From the NCBI RefSeq assembly GCF_035046485.1, contig NC_085138.1, positions 425,183,265 to 425,247,264 on the forward strand: DNA of 64,000 nt, written 5' to 3'. The DNA comes from Aedes albopictus (lineage: Eukaryota; Arthropoda; Insecta; Diptera; Culicidae). Position 1 is the stretch's first letter, and the number at the start of each line of letters is the position of its first letter. Made by a program: the position numbers and the translations under genes. Below the pieces are notes generated by a model that did not search any database, was not told the origin of the DNA, and worked only from the letters and a program-made list of their open reading frames with translations. Positions 11,404 to 21,929 of this stretch are shown here, in pieces.

Positions 11404-12439
11404 CTAGGGCCACGCTCTTTTATCCCGTCTACATGAGCGTTTCACCTCCTTCATGAGAACTGAATGGCGTTGACTGGCTACGACTTTGGCTCCTCGTGAT
11501 TTCGCTCGCTCTATCGTGGCTTTGGTGATCCTTCGCTCCTCTATCTTCCTCCAGGTGTCATTTGTGAAACACTGCTTTCTTCGGGTGCTTAGTTCACCCA
11601 AATTATTCTCGCCGGTGGCGATGAAGGCGTTCTTGTTGGCGCTCCATTGATCTTCTACGCTTCCACCTTCTGGGATATTCGCAGCACGGTTCTCTATCTC
11701 CTCGACGACGGCCCTTTTCCCCGCAGCGTCTTCCAGTCGGCGTGTGTTGAACCGGCGCCCGATTTTCTCCTCCTGTCGATGGATCCTAGCAATGCGCAGC
11801 CAGATCTCGCCGATTAAGAGATGATGGTCGGACGCAATGTCGGCGCACCGTTTGGTTCCACACATCAAGAAGGATCCGTCTCCATTTTCGGCTGATGCAG
11901 ATGTGGTCGATTTGATTTTCCATGACTGGTCGATGAGGAAAGAGCGATGCCCCAATCACCATGTCATTGTTGCCACAAAACTCTGCAAACAGCTCTCCGT
12001 TCTTGCTCATTTTTCCGAGACCATGGCGTCCCATGACGACGTGCTCATAGTCCGAGTTGTCGGAACCAACCTTCGCATTGAAGTCGACCATCAGGATCTT
12101 GATGTCACCTTTCGGAATCTTGTCCACGACAGCATTCAGTTGACTGTAAAAGTTGTCTTTATATTGAAATTCGGCAGCATCGGTTGGCGCGTAACATTGG
12201 ACCATGGTAAGGTTTCGAACCCGTGTTTTGAATTTGGCTGCAACTATCCTCTCATTTATAGGTTCCCACTTCAAGAGCGCTGCGTGGGCTTGGGCGCTGA
12301 GCAGGAAACCAAACCCACGGTGGTGAGGAGTGTGTTCACCTCGTAGGCCAGAGTATAGCAGAATTTGATACGATGCCAATCTGTGTTCTCCACAGTTCGG
12401 CGAACGGACTTCGCTCAGTCCTTGGATCTCAAGCTTCAT
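11404..12439 (-). pseudogene. AP-endonuclease domain of non-LTR retrotransposon
   Basis: Two minus-strand frames that overlap and together give the domain. 12439-11786 reads GLSEVRSPNCGEHR, INERIVAAKFKTRVRNLTMV, QCYAPTD, DIKILMVDFNAKVGSDNSDY and ENQIDHICISRKWRR. 11955-11404 gives SDHHLLIGEIWLRIARI and continues to VKRSCRRDKRAWP. The D-F-N-A, Q-I-D-H and S-D-H-H blocks are the AP-endonuclease signatures (catalytic Asp, Asn and His). In place of the usual GDFN there is VDFN, and a frameshift separates the two halves, so the copy is dead. Confidence 0.82.
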
Positions 12440-13478
12440 ACGGCATGCCTCATTGGCTAGTTGTGCCAGTTTATCCTGTTGGGTTAGGGTTAATACATTC
12501 CAAGTTCTAATTCTTGTCCGTTGTTTCGCGCTAAATGTCGTTGCCGTTCGTAATTTTCATTTTCGGTTTTAGTAACGGTTTTTTGGGCTTCGGAAACAGT
12601 AGGTTGTTGGCCTAAGGTCCCCTATCCACCGTAGTGGATACGGCTGCCACTTTAGGTATAGCTTCCGGTGGAGGTGCATTTCATACTCAGCCACTGGATG
12701 CCAGAACAGACGCAGTTTGAGCCGCACCTCCATGGTGAACAGACGCTCGAGACGTACATCCTCAATCTAGCTAAAATCAAAAGGACAACAGTGCCCAGGC
12801 TGCACTACCAGCACACAACTCTTAGCTGGTGGTCTTTGTTGTCGCTTGACCCGTGGAAACATGAGGTAGGAACTTGTGAGGGCCAGAGCTATGTTGGACG
12901 CTCTCCTTTTCGACTCACCGTTTTGCAGCCCTACGGTTAGGCGTGACGATTGAAAATCATACAGGATGAGACCGGTTGGCTCTAACAGATCTTTGGCGGT
13001 TAACCAGCCATCAATGGCTTACCTGGTGATCGGGGACCATCCTAAATCGCCTTTGAACTTGGTGGGAAGCAAACTTTCTGGAGAACCGAACACGACCACG
13101 GACAAAACTAAAAAGAGCTTATTTTCGCATTTTTCTTGCTCCATCCGCTGCATTCCAATTTCCACCGAATCCATCTGCAGTGTCTCCAGTGCAAACTGCA
13201 TCTTAGCTGATTGGTAGCTCACTAGACCGCCATTTTCATATCGTTTTGCATCGCTACCAAACGCATCCGTACCCTGCAGCGCCGAATAGGCTTCTAAATT
13301 TCTCATCCTCTCTCAAGAAACTGGCATGATGATGAACACCTTTAGCATATTTTGCGAAAGCAATTGTAACGCTAGGCGGTTACAGCCTCGTAGGCCAGAT
13401 ATAGGAGAATTTTACCCGATGCCAATCTGTGCTCCCCAAAATTCGTATTCGTATTCTTACCTATATACACACAGATAA

Positions 13479-13725
13479 AAAACATGTGGTTTACACGTCA
13501 TGTAAACTTAATTTTAGTCACGTAAACTTCGTGTTATGATGGTTTACAGGATATGTCATGTTAAATGTCATGTATTCACTCTAAATCATGTCGGATCCAT
13601 GACATGTAATGGAAGCTTACATGATATTACATGACATTTACGTTATATGTCATGTAAACTTCTGTGATATCCCACAGTCTAATTATGTGCATCATATGTC
13701 ACAGAATTTTTCACTCTTTTTTCAA
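13479..13725. repeat. palindrome-rich ATGTCATGTAAAC repeat
   Basis: Many direct and inverted copies of CATGTAA / TTACATG. Resembles the body of the MITE at 47747-48040. CACAGATAAAAAACATG at the left could be an end; the right end is not defined. Confidence 0.5.
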
Positions 13726-13758
13726 TAGCACACAACCTATAAGGTCTCGACTTTGGTA

Positions 13759-14912
13759 CCGTAATCCGGGGTCAAATTGATCACTTTAAAACAACTTTTG
13801 CGGATAACATTAGTGGCAATTCAAATATTGCCAAAAGAATTTCTGGAAAATCAGTACCCAGTGGATCTCCAACTTTCAGTTGAATTGCTTCAAAAATCAA
13901 AGAATTGAAAATGCTACTTTGGGGCGAAATTGATCAGTATACAATTAAGCATGGGTTAAAAAGAAAAATTTCCTTATCCACTTAATTTTCTAAACCCGCT
14001 ATCTAAGCTCTTCTAAAGCCGAATAACACGTCAAAACTCTTACAACTAGTGAATTTTACACTTAAAATGCAAAATTAGATTTCGAAATTTCTTCCTTAAC
14101 GCCAGGCTTGTCCGCACTGAACGCATGAAAATTCTGCTCTTTTGATTTACACCACCAAAACCATAGTATTTATGCAATCTTCCTATCTTACCCGATAGAA
14201 GGATGCTGAAATTACTTAAATGTCATTTTGAACTGTCAAAAAAACCGCACCGCAAGGTTACACTGTGCGCGCAAAGAGAATTTCACCCGGGTGAATTCAC
14301 CGCAGTGAATTTCTTTTTGCGCGCAGTGCGGCACTGTAGTGCGATTTTTAGACAGTTCGAAATGTCATTTAGGATATTCAAACATCCTTCTATCAGGTAG
14401 GATAAGAAGATTGCATAAACACAATGGTTTTTGTGGTGTAAATCAAAAGAGCAGAATTTTCATGCGCTCAGTGTGGACAAGCCTGCTTAACGCCTAAAGG
14501 TAGGAAATTTCTTTTGAAATAAGTGATTTCTGTTACAATAATTGATTTTTTTTAACAAAAAAAGAACTTTTTTTAACTTATTCATATTCAGAATAGCTTC
14601 ATAACTTTGCAAACAAGGCTTCTCAAAAATTTTAAAACAAAAGAATACGGGAAGTCCTAGTGGTAATCGATTGTTTAGAAGCAATGATTTCAGCTAAGTG
14701 AGAAATACATTGCAAATACCTAAAAAAATAAGGCAAAACTAACTTTTTTTCTAAAAAAATGAAACTCTAAACTCATTTCTAGACAAACATGAACTAGATG
14801 AAGTCAAAAGTTTGAGATCATTGCGACGCTTAGAAGTTCCTGGTATGCAATTACAATGTAGTACCCAAATGATCAATTTCACCCCGCTGATCAATTTGAC
14901 CCCGGTTTACGG
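13759..14912. mobile_element. TA-flanked MITE, CCGTAATCCGGGG ends
   Basis: TA|CCGTAATCCGGGGTCAAATT on the left and the inverse of CCGTAAACCGGGGTCAAATT, then TA, on the right (14913-14914). About 770 bp without its nested element. No coding frame. Tc1/mariner-type target. Confidence 0.8.
14103..14485. mobile_element. 383-bp hAT-type foldback MITE with 8-bp duplication
   Basis: Ends CAGGCTTGTCC and GGACAAGCCTG, flanked on both sides by CTTAACGC (14095-14102 and 14486-14493). The arms pair for most of the length (CATGAAAATTCTGCTCTTTT and its inverse). An 8-bp duplication and CAG start fit the hAT superfamily. Nested in 13759-14912. Confidence 0.88.
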
Positions 14913-15019
14913 TACACTGAAACATTTTTTTATGGCTCTCTGTATTAAACGCCACCAGGGCAATGGTGTCCTGGACTTGGAGCTCTGGGTCGATGAAGGA
15001 TTTTCAAGGTATTTCAGAA

Positions 15020-15940
15020 GATAGTTGGAAAGGGACATTTTAAGGATCTCCGAGCCCCTGGAAGGCCTCTACCTTTCAGAGATTTGAGGGTTCTAATGAG
15101 TTTCAGGAGCGGCAAGTGCTTTAAGGATTTTGGGGAGTTTCATGGAGATATCGGGAGCGTCTCAGGGTGTCTGTAGAAATGTCGCTGGTGTTCCAGGAGC
15201 ACTTCTAGGCTTTAAGAGCGTTTTAGGAGGTCTCAGGGTATTTCTAGTTCTAGGGGATTCCAAGGGTGTTTTGAGGGCATTAGGCGGTTTCAAGAAATTT
15301 GGGGGTTTTCCAGGGGGTCTCAGGTAGTTTCAGGGGTCTCCCAAGGGATCTCAGGCGTTATTAGGGACGTTCCAGACAGTCTGAGGGGTTTCAGAGGCGT
15401 TTGAAAAGGTCTCACTGTGCTTCGGGGGTTCCAAGGGCGTTCTAAATGTGTTTCAGGGGAACTCCAGGTTTCACGACGTTCCAGCGGTTTTCCGGCAGGA
15501 TCAGGGGCGTTTTTGGTAGTTTTAGGGGTGTTCCGGAGAGGTACTGTAAGTTTACTGGAGTTTTAGGGGCGTATCAGGGAGTCTCAAGTGATTTGAGAGG
15601 TGTTTTATGTGGTTTCAGGAGAGTGGTTCCCTATCACGGGGCCTCAGAAGTATCCAGATACGTTTATGGTGGTCTTAGGATCAGGGAGTTTAAAATCAGT
15701 ACGTTTTCTTGCCAGTCCCATGCCCATTTCTGAAGGCCTTACGGGATTTCAGAGGGATTCAAGTGCGTTACTGCAGTTTGCAGAGAAGTTTCAGGGTTTT
15801 CAGCGGCTCTGAGGGGACTTCAAAGGCGTTTCAAGGGAGATTCAGATGGTTTCAGTAGGTGGAGGTGTGAGGGGTTTCTCGGGGTTTGGAGGAGGAGAGG
15901 ATGTATAAGTTGTAGGGTGTTTCAGAGGATTTCACATTTT
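15020..15940. repeat. degenerate GTTTCAGGGG-type tandem array
   Basis: Recurrent GTTTCAGG, GTCTCAGGG and GTTCCAGG blocks at roughly 12 to 15 base spacing. It has the same style as the GGAATTCC arrays but a different consensus. Open frames here are repetitive Gly/Phe/Arg and not genes. Confidence 0.6.
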
Positions 15941-16184
15941 ATCTTTTTGTAATGGAAATTCTCTTGACTTCTTTTGGACGTCCAATAAACCCAACATAGT
16001 GACGTCGAATCATTTTTTTTACGAATAATTCTAAAGTTTCCCAAAAAAACAACAAGTGTCCGTTTCGGTTGGGGTGTTGATCCATGAAACAAAAAATCAC
16101 AACAGATACCACTCAGTGTTACTATCATGGTGTGAAGAGAAATGGCAACCAGTAACGAACGAGGATGTCGTGAGATATCGTGAG

Positions 16185-16345
16185 GTATCGCCACATCCTC
16201 GTGCTCATCATTCTACCATGGACAGGGTAGAAAAGTTACAGTAGCGAAAGGCAACTAGTTCGATATAATAGAATAAGAATAGAATACATTCAGGTGCTGT
16301 ACAAAGTATAAGTGCAGATGCCAATTGGAGTTGCTCACGCAGTGT
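16185..16345 (+). mobile_element. SINE fragment (Feilai-like 3' part)
   Basis: Matches the 3' half of the intact SINE at 41166-41584 (when reversed): CTCGTGCTCATCATTCTAC, then GAAAGGCAACTAGTTCGAT, then GGTGCTGTACAAAGT and TTGCTCACGCAGTGTCC. The tRNA-like head is missing. Confidence 0.6.
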
Positions 16346-16448
16346 CCTAGTGGACAAAAAAAGCTGCACAGGCTGCAGGATTTTTTTCTTTTTTTCGTTA
16401 AACTAAATTATTTCGATGATTTTTCTGACTAAAACTTCAATCCATACC

Positions 16449-16454
16449 TTTATT
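16449..16454 (-). terminator. candidate poly(A) signal of long-tail Fas3 transcript
   Basis: TTTATT on the plus strand gives AATAAA on the minus strand, about 270 bp after the Fas3 stop. The sequence between is AT-rich and not obviously repetitive, as a 3' UTR would be. No cleavage-site evidence is available. Confidence 0.4.
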
Positions 16455-16722
16455 GTCATCAGCTTTAAACTTTTTGGCAAGAATTTTCTTCATGTATAAT
16501 TGCATCTTGTAAAACTACCTATTAGTCAACGTAAATCTACTAGCAAACGTATAAATAGTGTTAGGCTTACACCTTCACAACTGAAACGTGGCATCAAATG
16601 CAGCAACTACAAACTAAATGTGTACATGAGGTAAAACTTTTAAATAGACGATTGTTGAAATCTGTGTGATAAAATGCGAAAATTTTGATTTCCTTCATAA
16701 ATTCTGAATCACTTCATCCCGC

Positions 16723-17155
16723 TCAGAATATCTCCGTTTCCCGTTTGCGGCGAGCATTGGCCCCGCTCATCAGCAGGTTCGCTTGCTTCTCGAGCAGCTC
16801 TCGCTGTTGCGAGGGAATCCACCGGTTCCCCTTAACCACCGGCAGCCCAACCTGATTGGGGTCCCCATAAACGGAGGAACCTCCCGAATACACACTGCTG
16901 GAATCGATCGACGGTCGCTGTTGCTGCTGCTGGGTGGGAATGACGTCCGGATTGCGGAGATTTTTGGGCCGCAGAATGGGAACCGTGGTGGCGTTGTAGA
17001 CACGGTCCTCAGAGGGGGCTCGATTCGGCGAGGGTTCGCTTTCGAGTTCGTCAATCGTGGTGAAGGGAGTTGCTGCCGTTGTTGGCGTTGCTGTTGTGGC
17101 TGCGGTCGTCGATGGAAGCAGTTGTTGCCCAGCACCAGGTTCGTCAACAGTATCG
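16723..17155 (-). CDS. Fas3: Fas3 terminal exon (long cytoplasmic tail)
   Basis: Acceptor CTAACATCAG|CGATAC accepts phase 2; 433 bp to a TGA at 16723, giving about 144 residues. The tail starts SDTVDEPGAGQQLLPSTTAA, is rich in Thr/Ala/Pro, has a QQQQQ run, several Ser/Tyr-rich patches (SSSVYSGGSSVYG) that could be phosphorylation or adaptor sites, then RWIPSQQRELLEKQANLL and ends RKRETEIF. The last residues E-I-F fit a class III PDZ-ligand pattern; inference only. The open frame extends upstream to 17289 but the AG acceptor and phase mark the true start. An AATAAA on this strand at 16454-16449 is a candidate poly(A) signal about 270 bp after the stop. Confidence 0.85.
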
Positions 17156-17489
17156 CTGATGTTAGTAAGTGGTGGGGGTTTGGGTTGGAATTTGGTGGAT
17201 GGTTTTTGTTTGGGGTTCATTTGTACAATGGCCGGATTTCGGTTTTGGAAAATAGGAAAAGAAAAGAGACGAAAGGAAAGATAAACCAAAATTAATACTA
17301 AACCAAAATGAATGCTTTCTTTCGTGTGATTAGCAAAGCATGCATTTCAGGCATGAGAATGGAGTTCAAGTGAGGTGAGAAGTTAGGATCTTTTTAAGGA
17401 CTACGTCTAATATTTACAATGCGATACTAGATGACAACTACGACTACGGGTGAGGTTCGTTACTAATAAGGCAAAGAATAACTACTTAC
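17156..17489 (-). other. Fas3 intron between 46-bp exon and long-tail exon
   Basis: 334-bp intron with GT and AG ends. A pyrimidine stretch does not stand out near the acceptor, but the phases on both sides agree. No mobile element seen. Confidence 0.7.
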
Positions 17490-17535
17490 GATTCTCCGAT
17501 TCTGGCGTTGCTGGTCGTGGTCGATGATGCTTTGC
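17490..17535 (-). CDS. Fas3: Fas3 46-bp exon, start of long cytoplasmic tail
   Basis: Very short exon: acceptor CGTTCCAG|GCAAAG, donor GAGAATC|GTAAGT, phase 1 in and phase 2 out. Joined to the transmembrane exon it gives GRWCFR-GKASSTTTSNARIGES. The order of a GK motif followed by a Ser/Thr-rich stretch recalls the remembered Drosophila sequence after GRWCF. It is too short to be found by open-frame length; identification rests on both splice sites, phase fit on both sides and conservation of the junction. It lies 38 kb downstream of the transmembrane exon. Confidence 0.82.
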
Positions 17536-18048
17536 CTGGAACGACAAGATTTGAAATAGTACTAGTAAAATTGTGCTCATTTTCTACAATACAGCTAAAG
17601 AGAGAAAAAGAAGAAGGATAAGAAGGTGCAGAATCATGAAACTATGTTTTGTGATATAAAGAGGGTGGGGAGAATCATAAAAGACACCCATACGTATGCC
17701 ATAGGATGCATATATATAGTTGAAATTAAAAGGAGCAATATTTAACTCGATTTTCTTATACGAAAGTTCCGAATAATTTTATTTGAAAACAATTGCAGTA
17801 GTTATTGCAAAATTTCAATGAATTTCTGGAAAATCCTTGAAGGCAATCTAGAGACACTTCCTAGGAAGACGGGATATGTTGAAAAGAAATAGATATACGG
17901 AATTCAGAATTAAAAGTTCATTGACTTGTATTCGCATTTTAAAAGATAAATCTGGAAAAGTTTTCAAACAAAAATGTATATGATTCCTAAGAATAAATAT
18001 GGTAATTTACCATGCTGCAGAAACTCTATACGAACAAAATATTATTCT
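17536..18048 (-). other. Fas3 intron sequence
   Basis: AT-rich, no feature identified. Confidence 0.4.
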
Positions 18049-18057
18049 TAGACAGTA

Positions 18058-18209
18058 TTTTTTTTTTATGTGTGTTAACGAGATTTTTAGCCCTAGGCTA
18101 GTTCATCTCGGGACCCACGCTTTACTTCCCTTCCAAACGAAGAACTCACATTTTGCGAGTTTGTCGGAAGTTCTGTTCGGAAGTCTAACCATCATACCAA
18201 GTCCGCTCC
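18058..18209 (-). mobile_element. tRNA-derived SINE, copy 1, with 9-bp duplication
   Basis: Minus-strand copy: head GGAGCGGACTTGGTATGATG, tail AAATCTCGTTAACACACATA plus an A run. TAGACAGTA flanks it on both sides (18049-18057 and 18210-18218). The B-box part of the tRNA region has been lost compared with the copy at 60915-61095. Confidence 0.82.
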
Positions 18210-18245
18210 TAGACAGTAATTGATTTAATTCCTAAAACATGCTAA

Positions 18246-18500
18246 TCTTTATATATAAAAATGCAGTGGCATACGTGGGACCGCTCATAACTCGCGAACA
18301 AAACGTCGGATTTGGCTCAACTTTGTTTTGTTCTGTTAGTTTTCACCCAAGGAAGGTTTATGAGGCAAAAAACATGGAAAACTGAGAGTTTTTGAAAATA
18401 GATTTTCCTTACATTTTGTGACCGGGGACTTGGTCTTGGATAGAAACTTGAAACGTCAAAAAACGCAGTAGGCAAGACAAAGTTTGCCAGGGACAGCTAG
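18246..18500 (+). mobile_element. non-autonomous Helitron
   Basis: Starts TCTTTATATATAAAAATG and ends GGGACAGCTAG, inserted between A and T. A hairpin GGCAA...TTGCC lies at 18471-18488, about 12 bases before the CTAG end. TC start, CTRR end, 3' hairpin and an A/T target with no duplication are the Helitron signature. 255 bp, no coding capacity. Same family ends as the minus-strand copy at 40607-40907. Confidence 0.8.
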
Positions 18501-18878
18501 TATATAATAACAACATACAGTGACTTTCAACTCTTTGTGTAAAAAACTAACAGCTACATAAAAATTACGAATAAAATAAATTCTACCCTTATGCCTTTCT
18601 ATCACCCCTCTGAGGCTAGTCTCCTTGACTGGGACCGACCTGTAGATTCTGGTTTTAGGGTTCTTTCACGAGGGTTCAGGAATGTTTCAGAGGAATGTTT
18701 GGAAATGGTTTCTGGAAGTTTCACCATTCACTTTTCGGACGTTTCGGTGGGGGTTTAACCCTTTGAAGCCGGAATTTTTCCAAGCGTTATTCTGGAGTTT
18801 TTTCTACGTTTTTCTGTAGTTTTGGTATTTAATAGTATAGAAACGGTAGAATATTATGCGGAATATTTTTTCTGGACA
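18501..18878. other. intron sequence without identified feature
   Basis: No clear repeat or frame, apart from short GTTTC(A/T)GG blocks near 18660-18750. Confidence 0.35.
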
Positions 18879-19283
18879 TCCTAGGTCATCCAAACTATTC
18901 TTGAGTTTAGATCCTTAAGTCTATGGGTGTAACGGTAACTTCATTCATTATACAAAGCTACGATTTGTAATCTATTTTGTCCAGTAAGTCTTCTGAAAAT
19001 TCAATAGACAGTATCAGATCAGTCGGGGTATCCTAGGTCATCCAAACTGTTCTTGAGTTTAGATCCTAAAGTCTGCGGGTGTAACGGTAACAGCTTTCAT
19101 TAAACAAAGCTGCGATTTGTAATCCATCATGTCCAGCAAGTCTTCTGAAAGGTAAATAGACAATATCAGATCAGTTGGGATATCCTAGGTCATCCAAACT
19201 GTCCTTGAGTTTAGATCCTGAAGTCTATGGGTGTAACGGTAACTGCTTTCATTATACAAAGCTACGATTTGTAATCTATATGG
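18879..19283. repeat. 152-bp tandem repeat, about 2.7 units
   Basis: Units start with TCCTAGGTCATCCAAACT at 18879, 19031 and 19183, a constant 152-base period. Units differ at a minority of positions. The last unit breaks off at an AT microsatellite. Confidence 0.85.
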
Positions 19284-19350
19284 ACATTATATCTTATATA
19301 TTATATATTATATATATCTTATATTATATATTATATATATCTTCTAACAT
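19284..19350. repeat. AT microsatellite
   Basis: TATATTATATATCTTATA-type simple sequence. Confidence 0.8.
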
Positions 19351-19458
19351 ATTCACAGCTAGATAATAACACAAAATGTATTCTAAGACGTTTATATTAC
19401 ACTTAAAAAACATCTTTCAAAATTGAGATTTCCAAAGATGTTTTCTGTGTTACTTGGG
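19351..19458 (-). mobile_element. CCCAAG-family element end
   Basis: Right terminus ...TGTGTTACTTGGG at 19458. Reversed, its first 100 bases (CCCAAGTAACACAGAAAACA, then TGTAATATAA) align with the left end of the element beginning at 20436. Its other end was not found. Confidence 0.6.
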
Positions 19459-20435
19459 GTGGCTATGGTTATGACAGCTCAGATCAATCTTCAGCATGTA
19501 AGAACAGCTCTGGTCCAAGAACCTTGGAAGGGGGGATTTCTATGTAGATGTGATGTTTTAATTAACACCTATATGTTTCCGCATTTTGCGTTTGACCCGA
19601 TGTTTGCTACTTTCAGTAAAATTGAAATGTCAATCTTGCGTCTCATGCCTCGAGCCCCAAAATGTTTTGATAAAACTGCTTGTTTGCAGCCTTGCTTTTC
19701 CCAAATCTTGGTGGGATTATACAGTCAAGTTTATTCCGTAAGTGGATAATGTCTTCGTATGAAGATCAAACCTATCAATTTGACTTCTTTTTTCTGAAAT
19801 GATTAGAACGTTTTGTCGAGCATCACACCCATGATGTTTTTCTAGCAAACATGTCTCTCCATGGGAACCAACATGCTTACCAAAATGGAAAGCCCACTGT
19901 GATTTGTTTACACAATGTTGTTTACGATATCGGAAAAGCATTCACTGAAAAACAATTTTGTTTTGGGTGTTTTCTTGGATTTCCAGGATACTTTTGAACA
20001 CGTACCTTTCGATTCCATATTGGAAGCCGCATGGATTGTCCTATTTATCTTTCAATGATTTCCAATTGGATTTACCAAATGCTCAAAAACCAACATCTCT
20101 TCTCGGCATTACGTCAAGCAGCGATTAGGAAATTGAGTGTTTGTGGGTGCCCCCATGCGGGAGTCTTGCCATGACTTTTGAGGAATCTCGTAGCAGAAAC
20201 GCAATTGAGATAACTCAATGTGGTTTTCCTACTTATGACTCCTCAACAGGCTGCTTCATTTGTATATCTTAGCTGAGAATCCGACTGTGGAACTTTGAAT
20301 CATTTGATATTTAACTACCCAGTATTTACGCAACTGCGTTTCCGAGTACTCGGTAAACACTTGATTAAGTGAAACTGACCTAAGAAGCCTGAATCCTCAG
20401 GATGTTCTGTTGTTCTGAACCCGTTGTGGCAAGTA
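19459..20435 (+). pseudogene. decayed R1-like non-LTR retrotransposon fragment
   Basis: At 19470-19545 the codons AQINLQHVRTALVQEPW look like the start of an endonuclease domain with an internal deletion. Near 19990-20250 pieces such as HVPFDSILEAAW, then KQRLGN and GFPTYD recall the RT of R1-type mosquito elements, with stops and frameshifts. Both flanks are CCCAAG-family ends. Family assignment is tentative. Confidence 0.45.
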
Positions 20436-21296
20436 CCCAAGTAACACAGAAAACATCTTTCAAAATTTAAGCTTCAAAAGATGTTTTATAACTGTAATAT
20501 AAGTGTATCAGGAAGCACATTATGTTATTATTAGGCTTTTATAATGTCAGCCGATTACAAACAGCAAAAAAAAATATCACAGATCACACCAAGTATATTT
20601 TACTAATATATAACAATACTGGAGCATCATGCAACTCACTCATGAAAGCCACAATGTTTTTATTTTACAACAGCAGCTCATTTGGGTTTGCCAAGTTTTC
20701 CTAACTGCAAAATTCAACACAGATTAAAGCTTCATGAACCATATTTTGGTCGGCAATGGTCTGAAAGATCTCCGACGATGACGATGATGTCGAGAAAGAT
20801 TTACGAAAGCTGTCTAGTTTACACAGGGTCTCGAGAAAAGTTTGATCTGGGCAAGTTGTTAATGAATTTTAGGACGCAACTCGCAATTTGAATAGTGGCT
20901 GCTCACACACCGTTTAGTTTATCACCAAGCACCATCCTAAGTCCTCTCGGCAGCAGCTGATGTTATTCCAAATCAGATTGCGAATAATCTAAATCTCAAA
21001 TTTCCAAAAACTAGTGGTCAGATATTAAATAAAAACGAATTAGAATCTGCACCAACAGCAGAGTGAAGGGAACAATTACAATGCAATGTTTACGTTTACA
21101 TTTTGACAGATTTAACTAGGTATGCTGAAACTTAGTTGTAGTGTAGTTATTTCAGAGTTTAAATTTTGACCGCAAAACATAATTATAGCTTAATAAAACG
21201 TTTGTTGTATGATTGTTTTCATTATGTATTATAAACGTATTGTTAACGCAAGATCTTCATATATAGCGTCTCTTCCACAGCAAACCATCCAAATTA
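20436..21296 (+). mobile_element. CCCAAG-family element, left end and body
   Basis: CCCAAGTAACACAGAAAACA at 20436; internal small inverted repeat AAACATCTTT...AAAGATGTTT. No matching right end before the retroelement at 21.92 kb, so the copy is truncated or its end has decayed. Confidence 0.5.
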
Positions 21297-21512
21297 CAGT
21301 ACCTGTCAAAAATATGCATGCACAAATAAAAACATGGAAATCAATTGCACATGTTTTTACCTTCAAATCATTATAAATTCTTCAAACAAAACTATTTATA
21401 AATTTTACATTACTCTTATCTCCACGTGTGCCCAAAACAGTGATACATTTTAGGCTGAAAAACCATTATTATTAAGATTTGCATAGTTGTTTACATGCTT
21501 TGTACGGCACTG
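21297..21512. mobile_element. TA-flanked MITE, CAGTACCTGTCAAAA end
   Basis: TA|CAGTACCTGTCAAAAATATG on the left; right end reversed reads TA|CAGTGCCGTACAAAGCATG. Short imperfect inverted ends with TA on both sides fit Tc1/mariner. 216 bp. Confidence 0.6.
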
Positions 21513-21920
21513 TAAGTATGATAGAAAATCAGCCATATTGAATCTACATGTGGAGTCAATAAACTGATAGAACAGCACAATTTGGATGGCTTATTTTTAA
21601 TGGTTATGGTTGGCATTTCTAATTGAACCTAGAGCGCTTGAAATCTGGATGAGCAAAATCGAATGTTTCACCATAATTTTTGAATTGCATGTAAAATAGC
21701 GCTACCATTATTGAGCATAAACCGTGACTTAATTGGCTTTCCAAATAATTCGCAAATAATTGACCCCATAACATTTTCCAAATTCCATGTTCATGTGGTT
21801 GAACAAGCCAAATATGTTTATAACAAAATTTATTTTGTTTTTTGTGTTTTGTCAATTTTTTATGCCAGATATACTGTTGGACATCTTTTTTTTTGTAGCA
21901 TAAATGCTTTCTATTAGTTA
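21513..21920. other. AT-rich sequence before the I/LOA-like retroelement
   Basis: Contains GGATGGC at 21579, partly mirroring CCATCC at 21286; otherwise no feature. Confidence 0.35.
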
Positions 21921-21929
21921 CACTTTGGA

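Larger units (their letters stand above)
9750..13440 (-). mobile_element. non-LTR retrotransposon (AP-endonuclease/RT type), broken and nested
   Basis: Minus-strand remains in the expected order: 5' region to about 12.96 kb, endonuclease 12439-11404, RT pieces 10486-10305, 10140-9972 and 9900-9750. Three elements interrupt the RT part (9901-9971, 10141-10304, 10487-11147). The 13388-13442 piece repeats the 12340-12400 endonuclease segment (GATGCCAATCTGTG on plus), so part of a second copy or duplication is joined at the 5' side. The style (endonuclease with DHHLLIGEI, RT with SPLLFLIV) is that of the RTE/CR1-like group; the clade is not certain. Confidence 0.75.

Noticed and set aside
11837..12346. 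169-codon plus-strand frame
   Set aside because: It is antisense to the retroelement endonuclease, which has clear motifs on the minus strand.
16783..17295. 170-codon plus-strand frame
   Set aside because: Antisense to the Fas3 long-tail exon; Gly/Cys/Arg-rich translation is the shadow of GC-rich coding DNA.
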